DNA of 64,000 bases, taken from assembly GCA_020438845.1 (NCBI GenBank), contig JAGQTV010000103.1:124001-188000 (forward strand). Reading direction: 5' to 3'. The notes under the pieces are model-generated. The model was given only the letters and a program-made list of their open reading frames with translations. It made no database searches and had not been told where the DNA came from. Source of the DNA: Mycobacterium sp. GTDB lineage: Bacteria; Actinomycetota; Actinomycetes; Mycobacteriales; Mycobacteriaceae. The position numbers and the translations under genes are program-made. Of the stretch, positions 40,768-50,558 are shown piece after piece (within the stretch, counting starts at the first letter, position 1; each line of letters starts with the position of its first letter).

Positions 40768-43377
40768 TCAGGCGGCGGACGTCACCCGGTAGACGTCGTA
40801 CACCCCTTCGACGTTGCGCACCGCGTTTAGCACATGGCCAAGATGCTTTGGGTCACCCATTTCAAAAGTGAAGCGACTGATCGCGACCCGGTCGTCGGAG
40901 GTATTCACCGACGCCGACAGGATGTTGACCCGCTCGTCGGCAAGCACCCGGGTGACATCGGACAACAAGCGGTGTCGGTCAAGCGCCTCGACCTGGATCG
41001 CCACAAGGAACACCGACGTCGGCGAAGGCGCCCAGAGCACCTCGATGATGCGCTCGGACTGCTCACGCAGCGCTTCGGCGTTGGTGCAGTCGGTCCGGTG
41101 CACGCTGACCCCGCCGCCACGGGTGACGAAACCCATGATTTTGTCACCCGGCACCGGTGTGCAGCACTTGGCCAGCTTGGTCAACACACCAGGAGCACCG
41201 GGAACCGCCACACCGGTGTCCTCGGTATCACGCTGACGCACTGGCATCGTGGCGGGTGTTGACCTCTCGGCCAGTTCGTCTTCAGCGTCGTCGGCACCGC
41301 CAAGCTGGACTAACAACCGCTGCACGACATGGCGCGCCGAAACGTGCCCTTCCCCCACAGCGGTATAGAGCGCGGAGACATCGGCATAGCGCAGTTCCTG
41401 GGCCAGCGCCGCCACCGCCCCGCCATTGACGATGCGCTGCAAGGGAAGACCGCCCCGGCGCACCTCACGGGCGATCGCCTCTTTACCCGCTTCCAGCGCC
41501 TCCTCTCGGCGTTCCTTGGCGAACCACTGCCGGATCTTGGCCTTCGCACGCGGGGACACCACGAAGCTCTGCCAGTCCCGTGATGGTCCGGCGTTGGGCG
41601 CTTTGGAGGTGAAAACCTCAACAAGTTCCCCGTTTTCGAGCTTGCGCTCCAACGCTACGAGCCGACCGTTTACCTTGGCACCGATGCAGCGATGGCCGAC
41701 CTCGGTGTGCACCGCGTAGGCGAAGTCAACCGGTGTGGAACCGGCCGGGAGAGTGATCACGTTGCCTTTGGGCGTGAAGACGAAGATCTCCTTGACGGCG
41801 AGGTCGTAGCGCAAGGACTCCAGGAATTCGCCGGGGTCGGCGGCCTCGCGCTGCCAGTCGAGCAGCTGCCGCATCCAGGCCATGTCGTCGATTTCGGCCG
41901 AGGCGTGCGGGTGCGGAACCCCGGTGCGCCCCTTCGCTTCCTTGTAGCGCCAGTGCGCGGCGATGCCGTACTCGGCGGTGCGGTGCATGTCGCGGGTTCG
42001 GATCTGCACCTCAAGCGGCTTGCCCTCCGGGCCGACAACGGTGGTGTGCAGTGACTGATATACCCCGAACCGGGGTTGGGCGATGTAGTCCTTGAACCGG
42101 CCAGGCATCGGCTGCCACAACGAATGCACGACTCCCACTGCGGCATAGCAGTCCCGAATCTCCTCGCAGAGGATACGCACACCGACCAGATCGTGGATGT
42201 CGTCGAAGTCACGACCCTTGACGATCATCTTCTGGTAGATCGACCAGTAGTGCTTCGGCCTGCCCTCGACCTTGGCATTGATCTTCATGCTGCTCAGAGC
42301 GGATCCGATTTCGCCACGCACCTTGGACAGGTAGGTGTCCCGAGACGGCGCCCGGTCGGCTACCAGTCGAACGATCTCCTCGTAGCGTTTGGGGTGCAGG
42401 ATCGCGAAGGACAAATCCTCCAGTTCCCACTTGACCGTCGCCATTCCGAGCCGATGAGCAAGCGGGGCAATCACCTCTAGCGTCTCCCGGGCCTTCCGGG
42501 CTTGCTTCTCCGGAGGCAGGAAACGCATGGTTCGCATATTGTGCAGGCGGTCGGCCACCTTGATCACGAGCACGCGAGGGTCGCGGGCCATGGCGATGAT
42601 CATCTTGCGGATGGTCTCGCCTTCGGCGGCGCTGCCCAGCACCATCTTGTCGAGCTTGGTCACTCCGTCGACCAGATGGCCCACCTCCTCACCGAAGTCC
42701 GCGGTCAGCGCCTCCAGCTCGTAGCCGGTGTCCTCAACGGTGTCGTGCAGCAGGGCCGCAACGAGCGTGATGGTGTCCATACCCAGTTCAGCGAGGATGT
42801 TCGCCACCGCCAGTGGATGGGTGATGTAAGGATCGCCGGAGCGCCGCATCTGGCTGGAGTGGCGTTCCTCGGCAACCTCATAGGCCCGCTGCAAGATCGC
42901 CAGATCGGCCTTCGGGTAGAACTCTCTGTGCACTGCCACCAGCGGCTCGAGTACCGGGTTTAACGTGCTGCGTTGCGCGGTGATACGCCGGGCCAGCCGG
43001 GCACGCACCCGTCGCGAAGCACTGCTCGGGGTGCTCTTGTGGGTCTCCGCCGACCGGGATTCTGCGGCTTTCGGGGACTCAGCGGTTTTCGGGGACTCTG
43101 TAGCTTTCGAGTCAGTGGGCTTCGAGTCAGTGGGCTTCGAGTCGGCGGGCTTCGAGTCGGCGGGCTTCGAGTCGGCGGGCTTCGAGTCGGCGGGCTTCAG
43201 ATCCGTCGCAGGTGAATCGGTGGCTTTCGGACCCGATTTCCGCGAGTCAGTAACCACCGAAACCACCGACTCGCTGGCTTCCGGATCGGTAACCACCGGA
43301 GAATCAGGATCCGGCGAATCGGAAACCCGCGGCTGCTCGACGACAGCTCCGGGAGCGTCTCCCACGTCCTGCGTCAC
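40768..43377 (-). CDS. relA: Bifunctional (p)ppGpp synthetase/hydrolase Rel
   Basis: Makes and degrades the stringent-response alarmone. 869 aa, about 80 longer than Rel of M. tuberculosis because of its N-terminus. Order: disordered N-terminus with KPADS repeats (61-91), HD hydrolase domain with HDTVEDTG (about 210), synthetase domain with [13 protein letters not shown] (about 375), TGS (about 530-570), zinc-finger/RIS region with CCTPVPGD (about 742) and ACT domain (about 788-869). Both active sites look intact. GTG 43377 is set by the strong ribosome site GGAGGTGA just upstream. Confidence 0.96.
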   Translation of the reverse strand: MTQDVGDAPGAVVEQPRVSDSPDPDSPVVTDPEASESVVSVVTDSRKSGPKATDSPATDLKPADSKPADSKPADSKPADSKPTDSKPTDSKATESPKTAESPKAAESRSAETHKSTPSSASRRVRARLARRITAQRSTLNPVLEPLVAVHREFYPKADLAILQRAYEVAEERHSSQMRRSGDPYITHPLAVANILAELGMDTITLVAALLHDTVEDTGYELEALTADFGEEVGHLVDGVTKLDKMVLGSAAEGETIRKMIIAMARDPRVLVIKVADRLHNMRTMRFLPPEKQARKARETLEVIAPLAHRLGMATVKWELEDLSFAILHPKRYEEIVRLVADRAPSRDTYLSKVRGEIGSALSSMKINAKVEGRPKHYWSIYQKMIVKGRDFDDIHDLVGVRILCEEIRDCYAAVGVVHSLWQPMPGRFKDYIAQPRFGVYQSLHTTVVGPEGKPLEVQIRTRDMHRTAEYGIAAHWRYKEAKGRTGVPHPHASAEIDDMAWMRQLLDWQREAADPGEFLESLRYDLAVKEIFVFTPKGNVITLPAGSTPVDFAYAVHTEVGHRCIGAKVNGRLVALERKLENGELVEVFTSKAPNAGPSRDWQSFVVSPRAKAKIRQWFAKERREEALEAGKEAIAREVRRGGLPLQRIVNGGAVAALAQELRYADVSALYTAVGEGHVSARHVVQRLLVQLGGADDAEDELAERSTPATMPVRQRDTEDTGVAVPGAPGVLTKLAKCCTPVPGDKIMGFVTRGGGVSVHRTDCTNAEALREQSERIIEVLWAPSPTSVFLVAIQVEALDRHRLLSDVTRVLADERVNILSASVNTSDDRVAISRFTFEMGDPKHLGHVLNAVRNVEGVYDVYRVTSAA
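43094..43198. repeat. 15-bp tandem repeat encoding Rel N-terminal KPADS repeats
   Basis: Six clear copies of GAGTCGGCGGGCTTC or GAGTCAGTGGGCTTC (43109-43198) and one degenerate copy (43094-43108). In frame on the minus strand, each gives Lys-Pro-Ala/Thr-Asp-Ser. The four rightmost copies are identical. Confidence 0.95.
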
Positions 43378-43399
43378 GTTCACCTCCGATCCGTGATCC

Positions 43400-43411
43400 G
43401 AGGATATCCTC
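43400..43411. repeat. 12-bp palindrome between apt and relA
   Basis: GAGGATATCCTC, a perfect palindrome in the 43-bp gap, about 10 bp upstream of the relA ribosome site. It could be a protein-binding site or an mRNA pairing element. Confidence 0.45.
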
Positions 43412-43420
43412 TGGCTCTGC

Positions 43421-43972
43421 CTAAAGGCGGAGCAAGCTGTGCACTGGAAGCGGGGCGAGCACGTCCCGGCCACCCAGCGCGGTCAACTCCGTGACCACGG
43501 CGGCCACTTCCACGTCGGCGCCGGCGGTGAGGAGCAGATCGCGCGCCGCGGCCAATGTCCCTCCAGTGGCCAGGACGTCGTCGACGATGGCCACCTTCCG
43601 GCCCGTCAGATGGAGAGCGTCCGCGGGGATCTCCAGTGTCGCCGAACCGTACTCGAGTGTGTAGGTGCGGCTGTGCACCGGAGGTGGCAGCTTGCCGCCC
43701 TTGCGGATGGCCAAGACCCCGACTCCCAACCGGTGAGCAACCGCTCCACCGAGTAAGAATCCCCGGGCATCGATTCCGGCGACCAAGTCGGCGTCCTCGA
43801 CGAGCCGCGCCAATGCGTCGGTAACCACTGCGAACCCGTGTTTGTCGGCCAGCACCGGGGTGAGGTCACGAAACAACACTCCGGGTTCCGGGAAGTCCGG
43901 CACCTCACGGGTCAGACCCGCGATGACAGTGGCCGGATCGACGGCCGGATCGACGGACTCGTGATCGCTCAC
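43421..43972 (-). CDS. apt: Adenine phosphoribosyltransferase
   Basis: Salvages adenine to AMP using PRPP. 183 aa. The PRPP-binding loop [17 protein letters not shown] and [16 protein letters not shown] are present. GTG 43972 overlaps the stop of the lipoprotein gene (GTGA). The first codons contain a 12-bp direct repeat (Val-Asp-Pro-Ala twice). The apt-relA order is conserved in mycobacteria and ties purine salvage to ppGpp control. Confidence 0.95.
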   Translation of the reverse strand: MSDHESVDPAVDPATVIAGLTREVPDFPEPGVLFRDLTPVLADKHGFAVVTDALARLVEDADLVAGIDARGFLLGGAVAHRLGVGVLAIRKGGKLPPPVHSRTYTLEYGSATLEIPADALHLTGRKVAIVDDVLATGGTLAAARDLLLTAGADVEVAAVVTELTALGGRDVLAPLPVHSLLRL

Positions 43973-45612
43973 GGTTCTAACGACCAGCGGTCCATGTTCC
44001 AGCCGGCACCCCACTTGGTGGGATTGGCCTGGACGCCGAACATCCTCTTGCTCCACAACACGGTCCGCTGCTGGCGATACAGCGGGAGGGTCGGCATCTC
44101 GTTCCACAGGATGGGTGCGGCGTCACCAAGCAGTCGGACCCTCTCCTTGGGGTCAATGGTCACGGCCAGCGCCGAGATGATGCCGTCAACTTGCGGATTT
44201 GAGTACGCAGACAAATTGTTGCCGTTGCCGGTGTGCAGCGTGTAGTCGTCCATTGTCGAGGACCCGGTCGAACCACTGCCGGCCGCCCCGCCGATGCTGG
44301 CCAGCAACGCGTCGATCTGACCGTCCCGCAGGGCCTGTGGGCCGGTGGAGTCAGTGGTGACGTCTTGGACGGTGATGCCGGCTGCCGCGCAGGATTTGGT
44401 AATAGCGGCGATCGTCGCGGCCAAGCGCGGGTTCGGTGACTGGTAGCCGATGCGAACCGTGAGTGGCTGCCCCTCCAGCAACGTCCGGGTGGCATCGGGG
44501 TTTGCCACGTTGTACTGGTCGGAGAGCGGACCGGATTCCAGTGGGCTGTAGGCGTCGTCGCTGACGGTGTTGAGACGGACGTTGGCAATCGGCATCCTGG
44601 CATTTTGGGCGATCAGATCCCGGGGTGTGCATTGGGCCAGGGCACGGCGAGCCGGGACGGTGGACACCGGCCCTCGGGGTCCGAAGATCAGTTGCTCGAT
44701 GCCATCAGAGAGAATCTCGTTGCGCTGGTAGCCATCCGGCGTGGTGAGGGTTCCCGACGATCCGGTCGCCACGTCGACGACGTGGAAGGTGCCGTTGTTG
44801 ATGCGGTCCTGCACGTCGATGCCGCGGGGCCACACCGTGATTTGCTTGGTCACCGGCTTAGCGCCCCACCACCGGTCATTGGCCGTCAACACCACCGCAC
44901 CCGCTGACGTCACCGAATCGATTTTGTACGGGCCCGAAGACGGAAACCGCTTAAGGTCGAGGTCAGGCTTGAGCTCCCAGATGGTGTTCCACGAATCCGC
45001 GATCCGGGCTGCCTCTTCCGGGTTGCGGTTCAGCAGGGCGGTGGTGACGTCGATCCCGAGTTGGTCGGCGATGACGTGTGACGGCATCAGCGACGTAGCG
45101 GTGAACAGTTGGTCGTGATCGGAAACAGCGCGACCCGGCAGAAACGTCACCCGGGCCTTCTTCTGGCCGGGCTGGCAATCGATACCGGCGATGTCGATGT
45201 AGCCGGCTTGGCTGGCGGCGTCAAAACCGGGGAACCGCCCGGACTGGGCTGCCCAGGCGAGCACCATGTCGTCACAGGTGACGGGCTTGCCGTCGGAGTA
45301 CACCGCATCGTCGCTGATCTGGTAATCCAGCACCAGCGGTTCGCCGCCGACCATCGTGACCGAGCCGAAGTCGCGGTCGGAGAGCGCCTGACCGTCCGGA
45401 CCGTGGTAGGTGAAGCCGGTCAGCGCCCGCGCGAAAGCCTGCGGCCCGGCCGATGCAGCACCGCTGACGGTGTTGGTGTTGTAGGTGCTCAACACGCCGT
45501 CGACGGCGTAGTTGACTTGCTCAGCGGACCGCGCCGAACACCCCGTCGAGACGAGCAGGACGGCTGCAGCAGCAATGGAGAGCCCAGCCGCAAAGCAGCC
45601 CCTGACAGCCAC
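43969..45612 (-). CDS. ABC-type solute-binding lipoprotein (family 5, peptide-like)
   Basis: 547 aa, matches Rv2585c. Signal peptide ending in a lipobox with Cys25 (LLVSTGCSA), then a family 5 extracellular solute-binding domain with [18 protein letters not shown] and NDRWWG, typical of oligopeptide-binding proteins. No permease or ATPase gene lies near, so the partner is elsewhere or the protein acts alone. Sits 9 bp after secF in the secD-secF-(lipoprotein)-apt-relA series. Confidence 0.9.
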   Translation of the reverse strand: MAVRGCFAAGLSIAAAAVLLVSTGCSARSAEQVNYAVDGVLSTYNTNTVSGAASAGPQAFARALTGFTYHGPDGQALSDRDFGSVTMVGGEPLVLDYQISDDAVYSDGKPVTCDDMVLAWAAQSGRFPGFDAASQAGYIDIAGIDCQPGQKKARVTFLPGRAVSDHDQLFTATSLMPSHVIADQLGIDVTTALLNRNPEEAARIADSWNTIWELKPDLDLKRFPSSGPYKIDSVTSAGAVVLTANDRWWGAKPVTKQITVWPRGIDVQDRINNGTFHVVDVATGSSGTLTTPDGYQRNEILSDGIEQLIFGPRGPVSTVPARRALAQCTPRDLIAQNARMPIANVRLNTVSDDAYSPLESGPLSDQYNVANPDATRTLLEGQPLTVRIGYQSPNPRLAATIAAITKSCAAAGITVQDVTTDSTGPQALRDGQIDALLASIGGAAGSGSTGSSTMDDYTLHTGNGNNLSAYSNPQVDGIISALAVTIDPKERVRLLGDAAPILWNEMPTLPLYRQQRTVLWSKRMFGVQANPTKWGAGWNMDRWSLEP

Positions 45613-45621
45613 GGCCTTCCC

Positions 45622-46881
45622 CTACCGATCGCGCGCGCCGCGCTTGCCGGACGGACGGTTCGGCCGTATCGGCCGCGCCCCCGGCTCGGGCTTGAGCTTG
45701 GCTTCGGAAGCAAACGCCGCAGCAACCCCGGTAGACACCGAGACGGTCTCCCGCGCCTCGGCTCCCTCGGAGGTGGACTCATCGATCGCCGGCTTGCGGC
45801 GACGCTCCACCCGCCTGTTGTGGTTGCGCACCAGTTCGGTGCGCTCGCGCAGCGTCACCAACAGCGGGGTGGCGAAGAAGATCGACGAGTACGTGCCGAC
45901 GATGATGCCCACCAGCTGGACCAGCGCCAAGTCCTTGAGCGTGCCGACACCCAGCAACCACACCGCAACCACGATCAGCGCCAGCACCGGCATGATCGAG
46001 ATAAGGCTGGTGTTGATCGAGCGCATGAAGGTCTGGTTGATAGCTAAGTTGGCCTGCTCGGCGAAGGTGCGTCTGGTGGTGTGCTCGAAGCCCTTGGTGT
46101 TCTCTTCGACCTTGTCGAACACGATGACGGTGTCGTAGAGGGAGAAGCCCAGAATCGTCAGCAGGCCGATCACGGTGGCCGGGGTGACCTCGAATCCGAC
46201 CAGTGAGTAGACCCCGGCGGTGGTGATCAGGTCGAAGCCCAGCGCTGCAAGAGCCGAGACCGCCATGAACCGCTCGTAGCGCAAGGTGATGTAAATAGTG
46301 ACCAGGACCAGGAACACTGCCAGCGCGATGAGCGCCTTCTTGGTGATCTGGCCGCCCCAGGTCTCCGAGACTGCCGAGTCACTGACCGCCTGCTTGCTGG
46401 CCTTGCCGTCGACGCCCTTGGGCTGGAACTTGTCGTAGAGGGCGTCACGAAGTTTGTTGGTCTGGGTGTTGCTGAGCGTCTCGGACCTGATCTGGACGGT
46501 GGCGGTGGCCCCCTTGCCCACGATGACCACCGACTGCGGCGCCTTCCCGACCGATTCGCTGAACACCTGCTCCACCTGGGAGGCAGTGGCTTCGCCACTG
46601 ACACCGGCAACCGGGAAGGACACTTTGGTGCCGCCCTCGAAGTCGATGCCGAAGGTGAAACCGCGCAGCACGATGCTGGCGACCGCGACAGCCACTATGA
46701 GGAAGCTGATGCCGAACCACAACTTGCGTCTTCCGATGACGTTGAAGGCGCCGGTGCCGGTGTAGAGCCGATGGAAGAACCCGTGACGGGGCAGAGCCTC
46801 GCCACGAGTCGCTTCGCTGGCCTCGGGTTCGACCCCGGTCTCGGTGACGTCGACGTCGGTGAGGTCTGTGTTGTCAGTCAT
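45622..46881 (-). CDS. secF: Protein translocase subunit SecF
   Basis: Works with SecD to pull exported proteins across the membrane using proton motive force. 419 aa, six membrane helices with one large periplasmic loop after helix 1. GIDFEGGTKVSFP and TILGFSLYDTVIVFDKVEEN are the family signatures. Long acidic N-terminus and basic C-terminal tail. ATG 46881, 3 bp after the secD TAA. Confidence 0.95.
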   Translation of the reverse strand: MTDNTDLTDVDVTETGVEPEASEATRGEALPRHGFFHRLYTGTGAFNVIGRRKLWFGISFLIVAVAVASIVLRGFTFGIDFEGGTKVSFPVAGVSGEATASQVEQVFSESVGKAPQSVVIVGKGATATVQIRSETLSNTQTNKLRDALYDKFQPKGVDGKASKQAVSDSAVSETWGGQITKKALIALAVFLVLVTIYITLRYERFMAVSALAALGFDLITTAGVYSLVGFEVTPATVIGLLTILGFSLYDTVIVFDKVEENTKGFEHTTRRTFAEQANLAINQTFMRSINTSLISIMPVLALIVVAVWLLGVGTLKDLALVQLVGIIVGTYSSIFFATPLLVTLRERTELVRNHNRRVERRRKPAIDESTSEGAEARETVSVSTGVAAAFASEAKLKPEPGARPIRPNRPSGKRGARDR

Positions 46882-46884
46882 CGG

Positions 46885-48750
46885 TTATCCCCGTCCCGCC
46901 ACAGTTGCACGGGCCTGTCCTGCCGCCCGACGTTCGCGTGCGACCTGCTGGACCGCGCCCAAGCCGTTGAACGCCGGCTTGGACAGCGTTGGCGACTTCG
47001 AGGCCAGATAGACCAGTGGCCAGGTGACCAGGAAGACCACGACCACGTCGAGGATGGTGGTCAAGCCCAAGGTGAACGCGAAGCCCTTCACCTGACCCAC
47101 TGCCAGGAAGTAGAGCACCGCGGCGGCCAGGAAACTGACGGCGTTGCCGGACAGAATGGTTTTGCGGGCCCGCGCCCAGCCCCGTGGCACCGCGGACCGG
47201 AATGAACGGCCTTCGCGAATCTCGTCTTTGATGCGTTCGAAGAACACCACGAACGAGTCCGCGGTGGTGCCGATGCCGATGATCAGACCGGCGATGCCGG
47301 CGAGGTCGAGCGTGTAACCGATGTATCTGCCAAGCAGAACCAGGATCCCGTACACCATCGCCCCGGAGGCCACCAGCGACAGCGCGGTGAGCAATCCCAG
47401 CACCCGGTAGTAGAGCAGCGAGTACACCAGCACCAGAGCCAATCCGATGGCGCCGGCGTAGAGGCCATACCGTAGCGACGTCAGTCCCAGTGTGGCCGAA
47501 ACGGTTTCAGCCTCGGAGGACTCGAAGGACAGCGGCAGCGAACCGTACTTGAGCACGTTCGCCAGAGTCTTCGCACTGTCCGCCGTGAACGGCGGATCAC
47601 CGCCACTGATCTGGGTACGGCCGCCGGGGATGGCCTCCCTGATCTGTGGAGCACTGACCACCTGGGAGTCCAGGGTGAAGGCAGTCTGAGTGCCGATGTT
47701 GGCGGCGGTGAAGTCGGCCCAGGTCTTGGAGGCCTCATCCTTGAATTCCAGATCGACGACGTAAGCCCCGCTCTGCTGGTCGAAGCCGGAGGAGGCGTTC
47801 TTGATCTGATCGCCGCTGATGATCGACTTGTCCAGGATGTAGACGTATTTGTTGTCCTGCGAGCAGGTGACCAACGGAAGCTCCGGGTCGTCGTTGCCGG
47901 CCAGTGCGTCCTCTTGTTGGCCGCACAGCCCGGCTACGTACTGCACCGCGAAGATGAGAAGGGTCTGATTCTTGCTCTGGCGGAGTTCCTTTTCGAACTT
48001 GATCCGCGCGGCGAGGTCTTGACGGGGGTCCGGCGGCCCCGGCGGAGTCGGCTGACCCGGCGCGCCGGGGGCCGGACTCGCTGGCGGTGCGGACGACGGG
48101 GGCGGCGTCGCGGCTCCGCTCGGCGCCGGTGGCGGCGGAGATGGGGGCGGCTCCAGCGGGTACGGGCGCGGCTGCGGCGCAGGACTGGATGGGGCGGGCT
48201 GGGGTGACTCGGCTGGCGGTGCCGGCTGGGGCGATCCGCCGGGTGGAGCCGACTGGGGTGACTCACCGGGCGGAACCGGGGGCGGCGGGGGGGCACCCGG
48301 CGCTCCGGAGGGCGGCGCACCGCCCGGGCCGCCCTTGCCTTCGGCGATCTTCTTGTTGACCGCTTCCACCGGGATCGGCTGACCGATCACCGGCCGGATG
48401 AACAGCCGAGCGGTCTGCCCGAGGTTGCGGGCCTCGTTGCCGTCATTGCCGGGGACCGTGATGACCAGGTTGTCGCCGTCGATCACCACCTCGGAACCCG
48501 ACACACCCAGGCCGTTGACGCGGGAGCTGATGATCTGTTGAGCCTGGTTGAGGGCGTCCCGCGTGGGCTTGGAGCCGTCGGGCGTCCGCGCGGTCAGCGT
48601 GACGCGCGTGCCACCCTGCAGGTCGATGCCCAATTTCGGCTTGACCTGCTTGTCCCCGGTCAAGAAGACAAGTAGGTATACCCCGACCAGCAGAGCGAGG
48701 AACAGCGCCAGGTAGCGGTACGGATGCACCGGCGCCGATGACGATGCCAC
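46885..48750 (-). CDS. secD: Protein translocase subunit SecD with Pro-rich periplasmic insert
   Basis: 621 aa. One N-terminal helix (about 11-30), periplasmic P1 region starting [14 protein letters not shown], then five helices including the conserved [17 protein letters not shown]. Residues about 139-242 are a Pro/Ala/Ser-rich insert (runs such as [15 protein letters not shown]), a longer version of the insert known in mycobacterial SecD. Such runs would need EF-P during translation. GTG 48750 preceded by AGGAGA. Confidence 0.95.
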   Translation of the reverse strand: MASSSAPVHPYRYLALFLALLVGVYLLVFLTGDKQVKPKLGIDLQGGTRVTLTARTPDGSKPTRDALNQAQQIISSRVNGLGVSGSEVVIDGDNLVITVPGNDGNEARNLGQTARLFIRPVIGQPIPVEAVNKKIAEGKGGPGGAPPSGAPGAPPPPPVPPGESPQSAPPGGSPQPAPPAESPQPAPSSPAPQPRPYPLEPPPSPPPPAPSGAATPPPSSAPPASPAPGAPGQPTPPGPPDPRQDLAARIKFEKELRQSKNQTLLIFAVQYVAGLCGQQEDALAGNDDPELPLVTCSQDNKYVYILDKSIISGDQIKNASSGFDQQSGAYVVDLEFKDEASKTWADFTAANIGTQTAFTLDSQVVSAPQIREAIPGGRTQISGGDPPFTADSAKTLANVLKYGSLPLSFESSEAETVSATLGLTSLRYGLYAGAIGLALVLVYSLLYYRVLGLLTALSLVASGAMVYGILVLLGRYIGYTLDLAGIAGLIIGIGTTADSFVVFFERIKDEIREGRSFRSAVPRGWARARKTILSGNAVSFLAAAVLYFLAVGQVKGFAFTLGLTTILDVVVVFLVTWPLVYLASKSPTLSKPAFNGLGAVQQVARERRAAGQARATVAGRG

Positions 48751-48854
48751 GTTGTTGTATCTCCTAAAGTCCAGTGCCGCAGGCCCACGCCGCAATGCTC
48801 GCGGATCGGTCGGGGTGCGGGCTCCCCGAAAGGGTACGGGTCGCGCCGGAGGTT

Positions 48855-49208
48855 TCAGTCCTTGGGCAGGCGGTTCGGGTCGCCGTTGGTCAGTTCGGTT
48901 GCCTGGCTGATGACCTCACCGCTTCCGATTTCGGTGTCGATCTCCGGTACCTCAGGCTCAATGCGGTCGCGGATCGCCATCTTCAGCCATCGAGTGACCA
49001 CGCCGGGCGCGATCTCCAGGTCGACGTTGTCGTCGCTGATGGCGGCGATCGTGCCCTGCAAGCCCGATTGCGTGTGCACCCGGTCCCCGACGCGCAGCGA
49101 CTCGTGCAGGTCGATGGTGGCTTGCATGGCCTTTCGCTGGCGGCGCGAACCGAAGAACAGGAATGCCCCCATGATGAGGATCAAGGGCAGGAGGGTCAGC
49201 AAGTCCAT
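48855..49208 (-). CDS. yajC: Preprotein translocase accessory subunit YajC
   Basis: 117 aa. One N-terminal membrane helix ([20 protein letters not shown]) followed by a small cytoplasmic beta domain ([17 protein letters not shown]) and an acidic tail. Belongs to the SecDF-YajC holo-translocon. ATG 49208; about 100 bp separate it from secD. Confidence 0.93.
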   Translation of the reverse strand: MDLLTLLPLILIMGAFLFFGSRRQRKAMQATIDLHESLRVGDRVHTQSGLQGTIAAISDDNVDLEIAPGVVTRWLKMAIRDRIEPEVPEIDTEIGSGEVISQATELTNGDPNRLPKD

Positions 49209-49429
49209 AGCAGTGCAGATCTTTCGTCTCGGGCGTATTCGTCGCGACGGACCCTGGCTAATCGGGCCCCGTGCCTCACAGTCTGCCATTGATCCAGCCA
49301 GCCACTTTCCAGGCACCGCTGCGCCAGGCCGGCACGGAGCTTCATCCCCGCAGCGTCAGAACCGCTCAGTTGACCTCATCGCGTGCTCGCAAAGACCTCA
49401 ATCAGCCACAAATCAGCCGGCCACCGAAT

Positions 49430-49435
49430 TATCAT
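49430..49435 (+). promoter_or_regulatory. -10 box for leaderless GGDEF gene
   Basis: TATCAT followed by 7 nt and the ATG at 49443, without a ribosome site. This spacing favours 49443 over the ATG at 49434, which would lie inside the -10 box. Confidence 0.55.
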
Positions 49436-49442
49436 GTCGGTC

Positions 49443-50444
49443 ATGGCAGAGGACGCCGATGTGGCGATTCTGCGCGCCATTATCGGTGTTCAGCACGCCA
49501 TCAACGACGCCGACCCGACCGCCGACGCAGTGATGAAGATCGTCGTGAACGAGGCGCGCTCGGCAACCGGCGCCCCGGCCGCCGTGGTGGAACTCGCCGA
49601 AGGCGACGAAATGGTGTACACGGCGACATCCGGCACGGCGAGCGGTACCGAGGGGTTGCGGCTGAGCCTCCACGGCAGTCTGTCGGGTCGGGCTGTGCTG
49701 GCCGGCAAGGTGCTTACTTGCCAAGACTCCGAGACCGACGACCGGGTGGACCGCGAAGCCTGCCGCCGAGTCCATGCCCGCTCGATGGTCGTCGTGCCCT
49801 TGCTACACGCGAATCGGACCCTCGGAGTGTTGAAGGTGATGTCGGACCAGCCGCACGCCTTCACTGACCACCACATCCACCTGCTCGAGCAACTGGCCAC
49901 GTTCATCGCTGCCGCGCTTCGGCGCGCCACAGTCATGGATGAGAGGACCAGTGCCGCCGCTGTGGACAGTCTGACCGGCCTGGCCAACCGCTCGGCGTTT
50001 CTGGCGGCGCTCGAACACGCGATCAAGCTCGCGGTCGACGAGGCAGAACCCGCCGACGGCGTGGAACCGGTTGCCGCCGTCCTGTACCTCGATCTCGATA
50101 GATTCAAACCGATCAATGACACCTACGGGCACGCGGCCGGCGATGAGGTGTTGCGCCAGGTCGGCAAGCGCCTACGCAGTGTTTGCCCGGATTGCGACAT
50201 CGTGGCCCGGATCGGCGGGGACGAGTTCGCCTTACTGCTCACCAGTCCCAGCAGACCGCGAATTCTCGAGCTAAGCGACGAGCTGATGACTCGGGTACGC
50301 AAACCCATAGTGACCCACGCCGGCGTCGTTTCGGTCGGGGTCAGTTGCGGAATTGCGGTCGTGGGGGGTGCGGACCTCCCGGAGTCCGTGCTGGCCCGCG
50401 CCGATGCAGCGATGTACGCCGACAAGCGCGCGAAATGCGGTTGA
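49443..50444 (+). CDS. GAF-GGDEF diguanylate cyclase
   Basis: 333 aa. An N-terminal GAF-like sensor domain (about 10-155) is followed by a GGDEF domain (about 170-330) with an intact GGDEF signature (ARIGGDEFALL) and the substrate helix DLDRFKPINDTYGHAAGDEV. It should make cyclic di-GMP. The product-inhibition I-site (RxxD five residues before GGDEF) reads PDCD, so it lacks the Arg and is probably not feedback inhibited. Monocistronic, divergent from yajC. Confidence 0.92.
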   Translation: MAEDADVAILRAIIGVQHAINDADPTADAVMKIVVNEARSATGAPAAVVELAEGDEMVYTATSGTASGTEGLRLSLHGSLSGRAVLAGKVLTCQDSETDDRVDREACRRVHARSMVVVPLLHANRTLGVLKVMSDQPHAFTDHHIHLLEQLATFIAAALRRATVMDERTSAAAVDSLTGLANRSAFLAALEHAIKLAVDEAEPADGVEPVAAVLYLDLDRFKPINDTYGHAAGDEVLRQVGKRLRSVCPDCDIVARIGGDEFALLLTSPSRPRILELSDELMTRVRKPIVTHAGVVSVGVSCGIAVVGGADLPESVLARADAAMYADKRAKCG

Positions 50445-50475
50445 CTGCGCGGCCGTTCTGTCCGCAGGTTTTCAG

Positions 50476-50503
50476 TTGCGACGCGGTGGCATCGGACTAG
50501 GCT
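50476..50503 (+). promoter_or_regulatory. SigA-like promoter of gabT operon
   Basis: TTGCGA (50476-50481), 16 bp, TAGGCT (50498-50503), giving a transcript start about 50 bp upstream of the gabT GTG. Confidence 0.6.
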
Positions 50504-50558
50504 CAACTCGCCCGCTTTGATCCGCCTGCCTCTCTGGCGCTGCAGAGGAGAACACCCC

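Noticed and set aside
43094-43198. CRISPR-like repeat array
   Set aside because: Units are contiguous without spacers, in frame, and encode KPADS; no cas genes are near.
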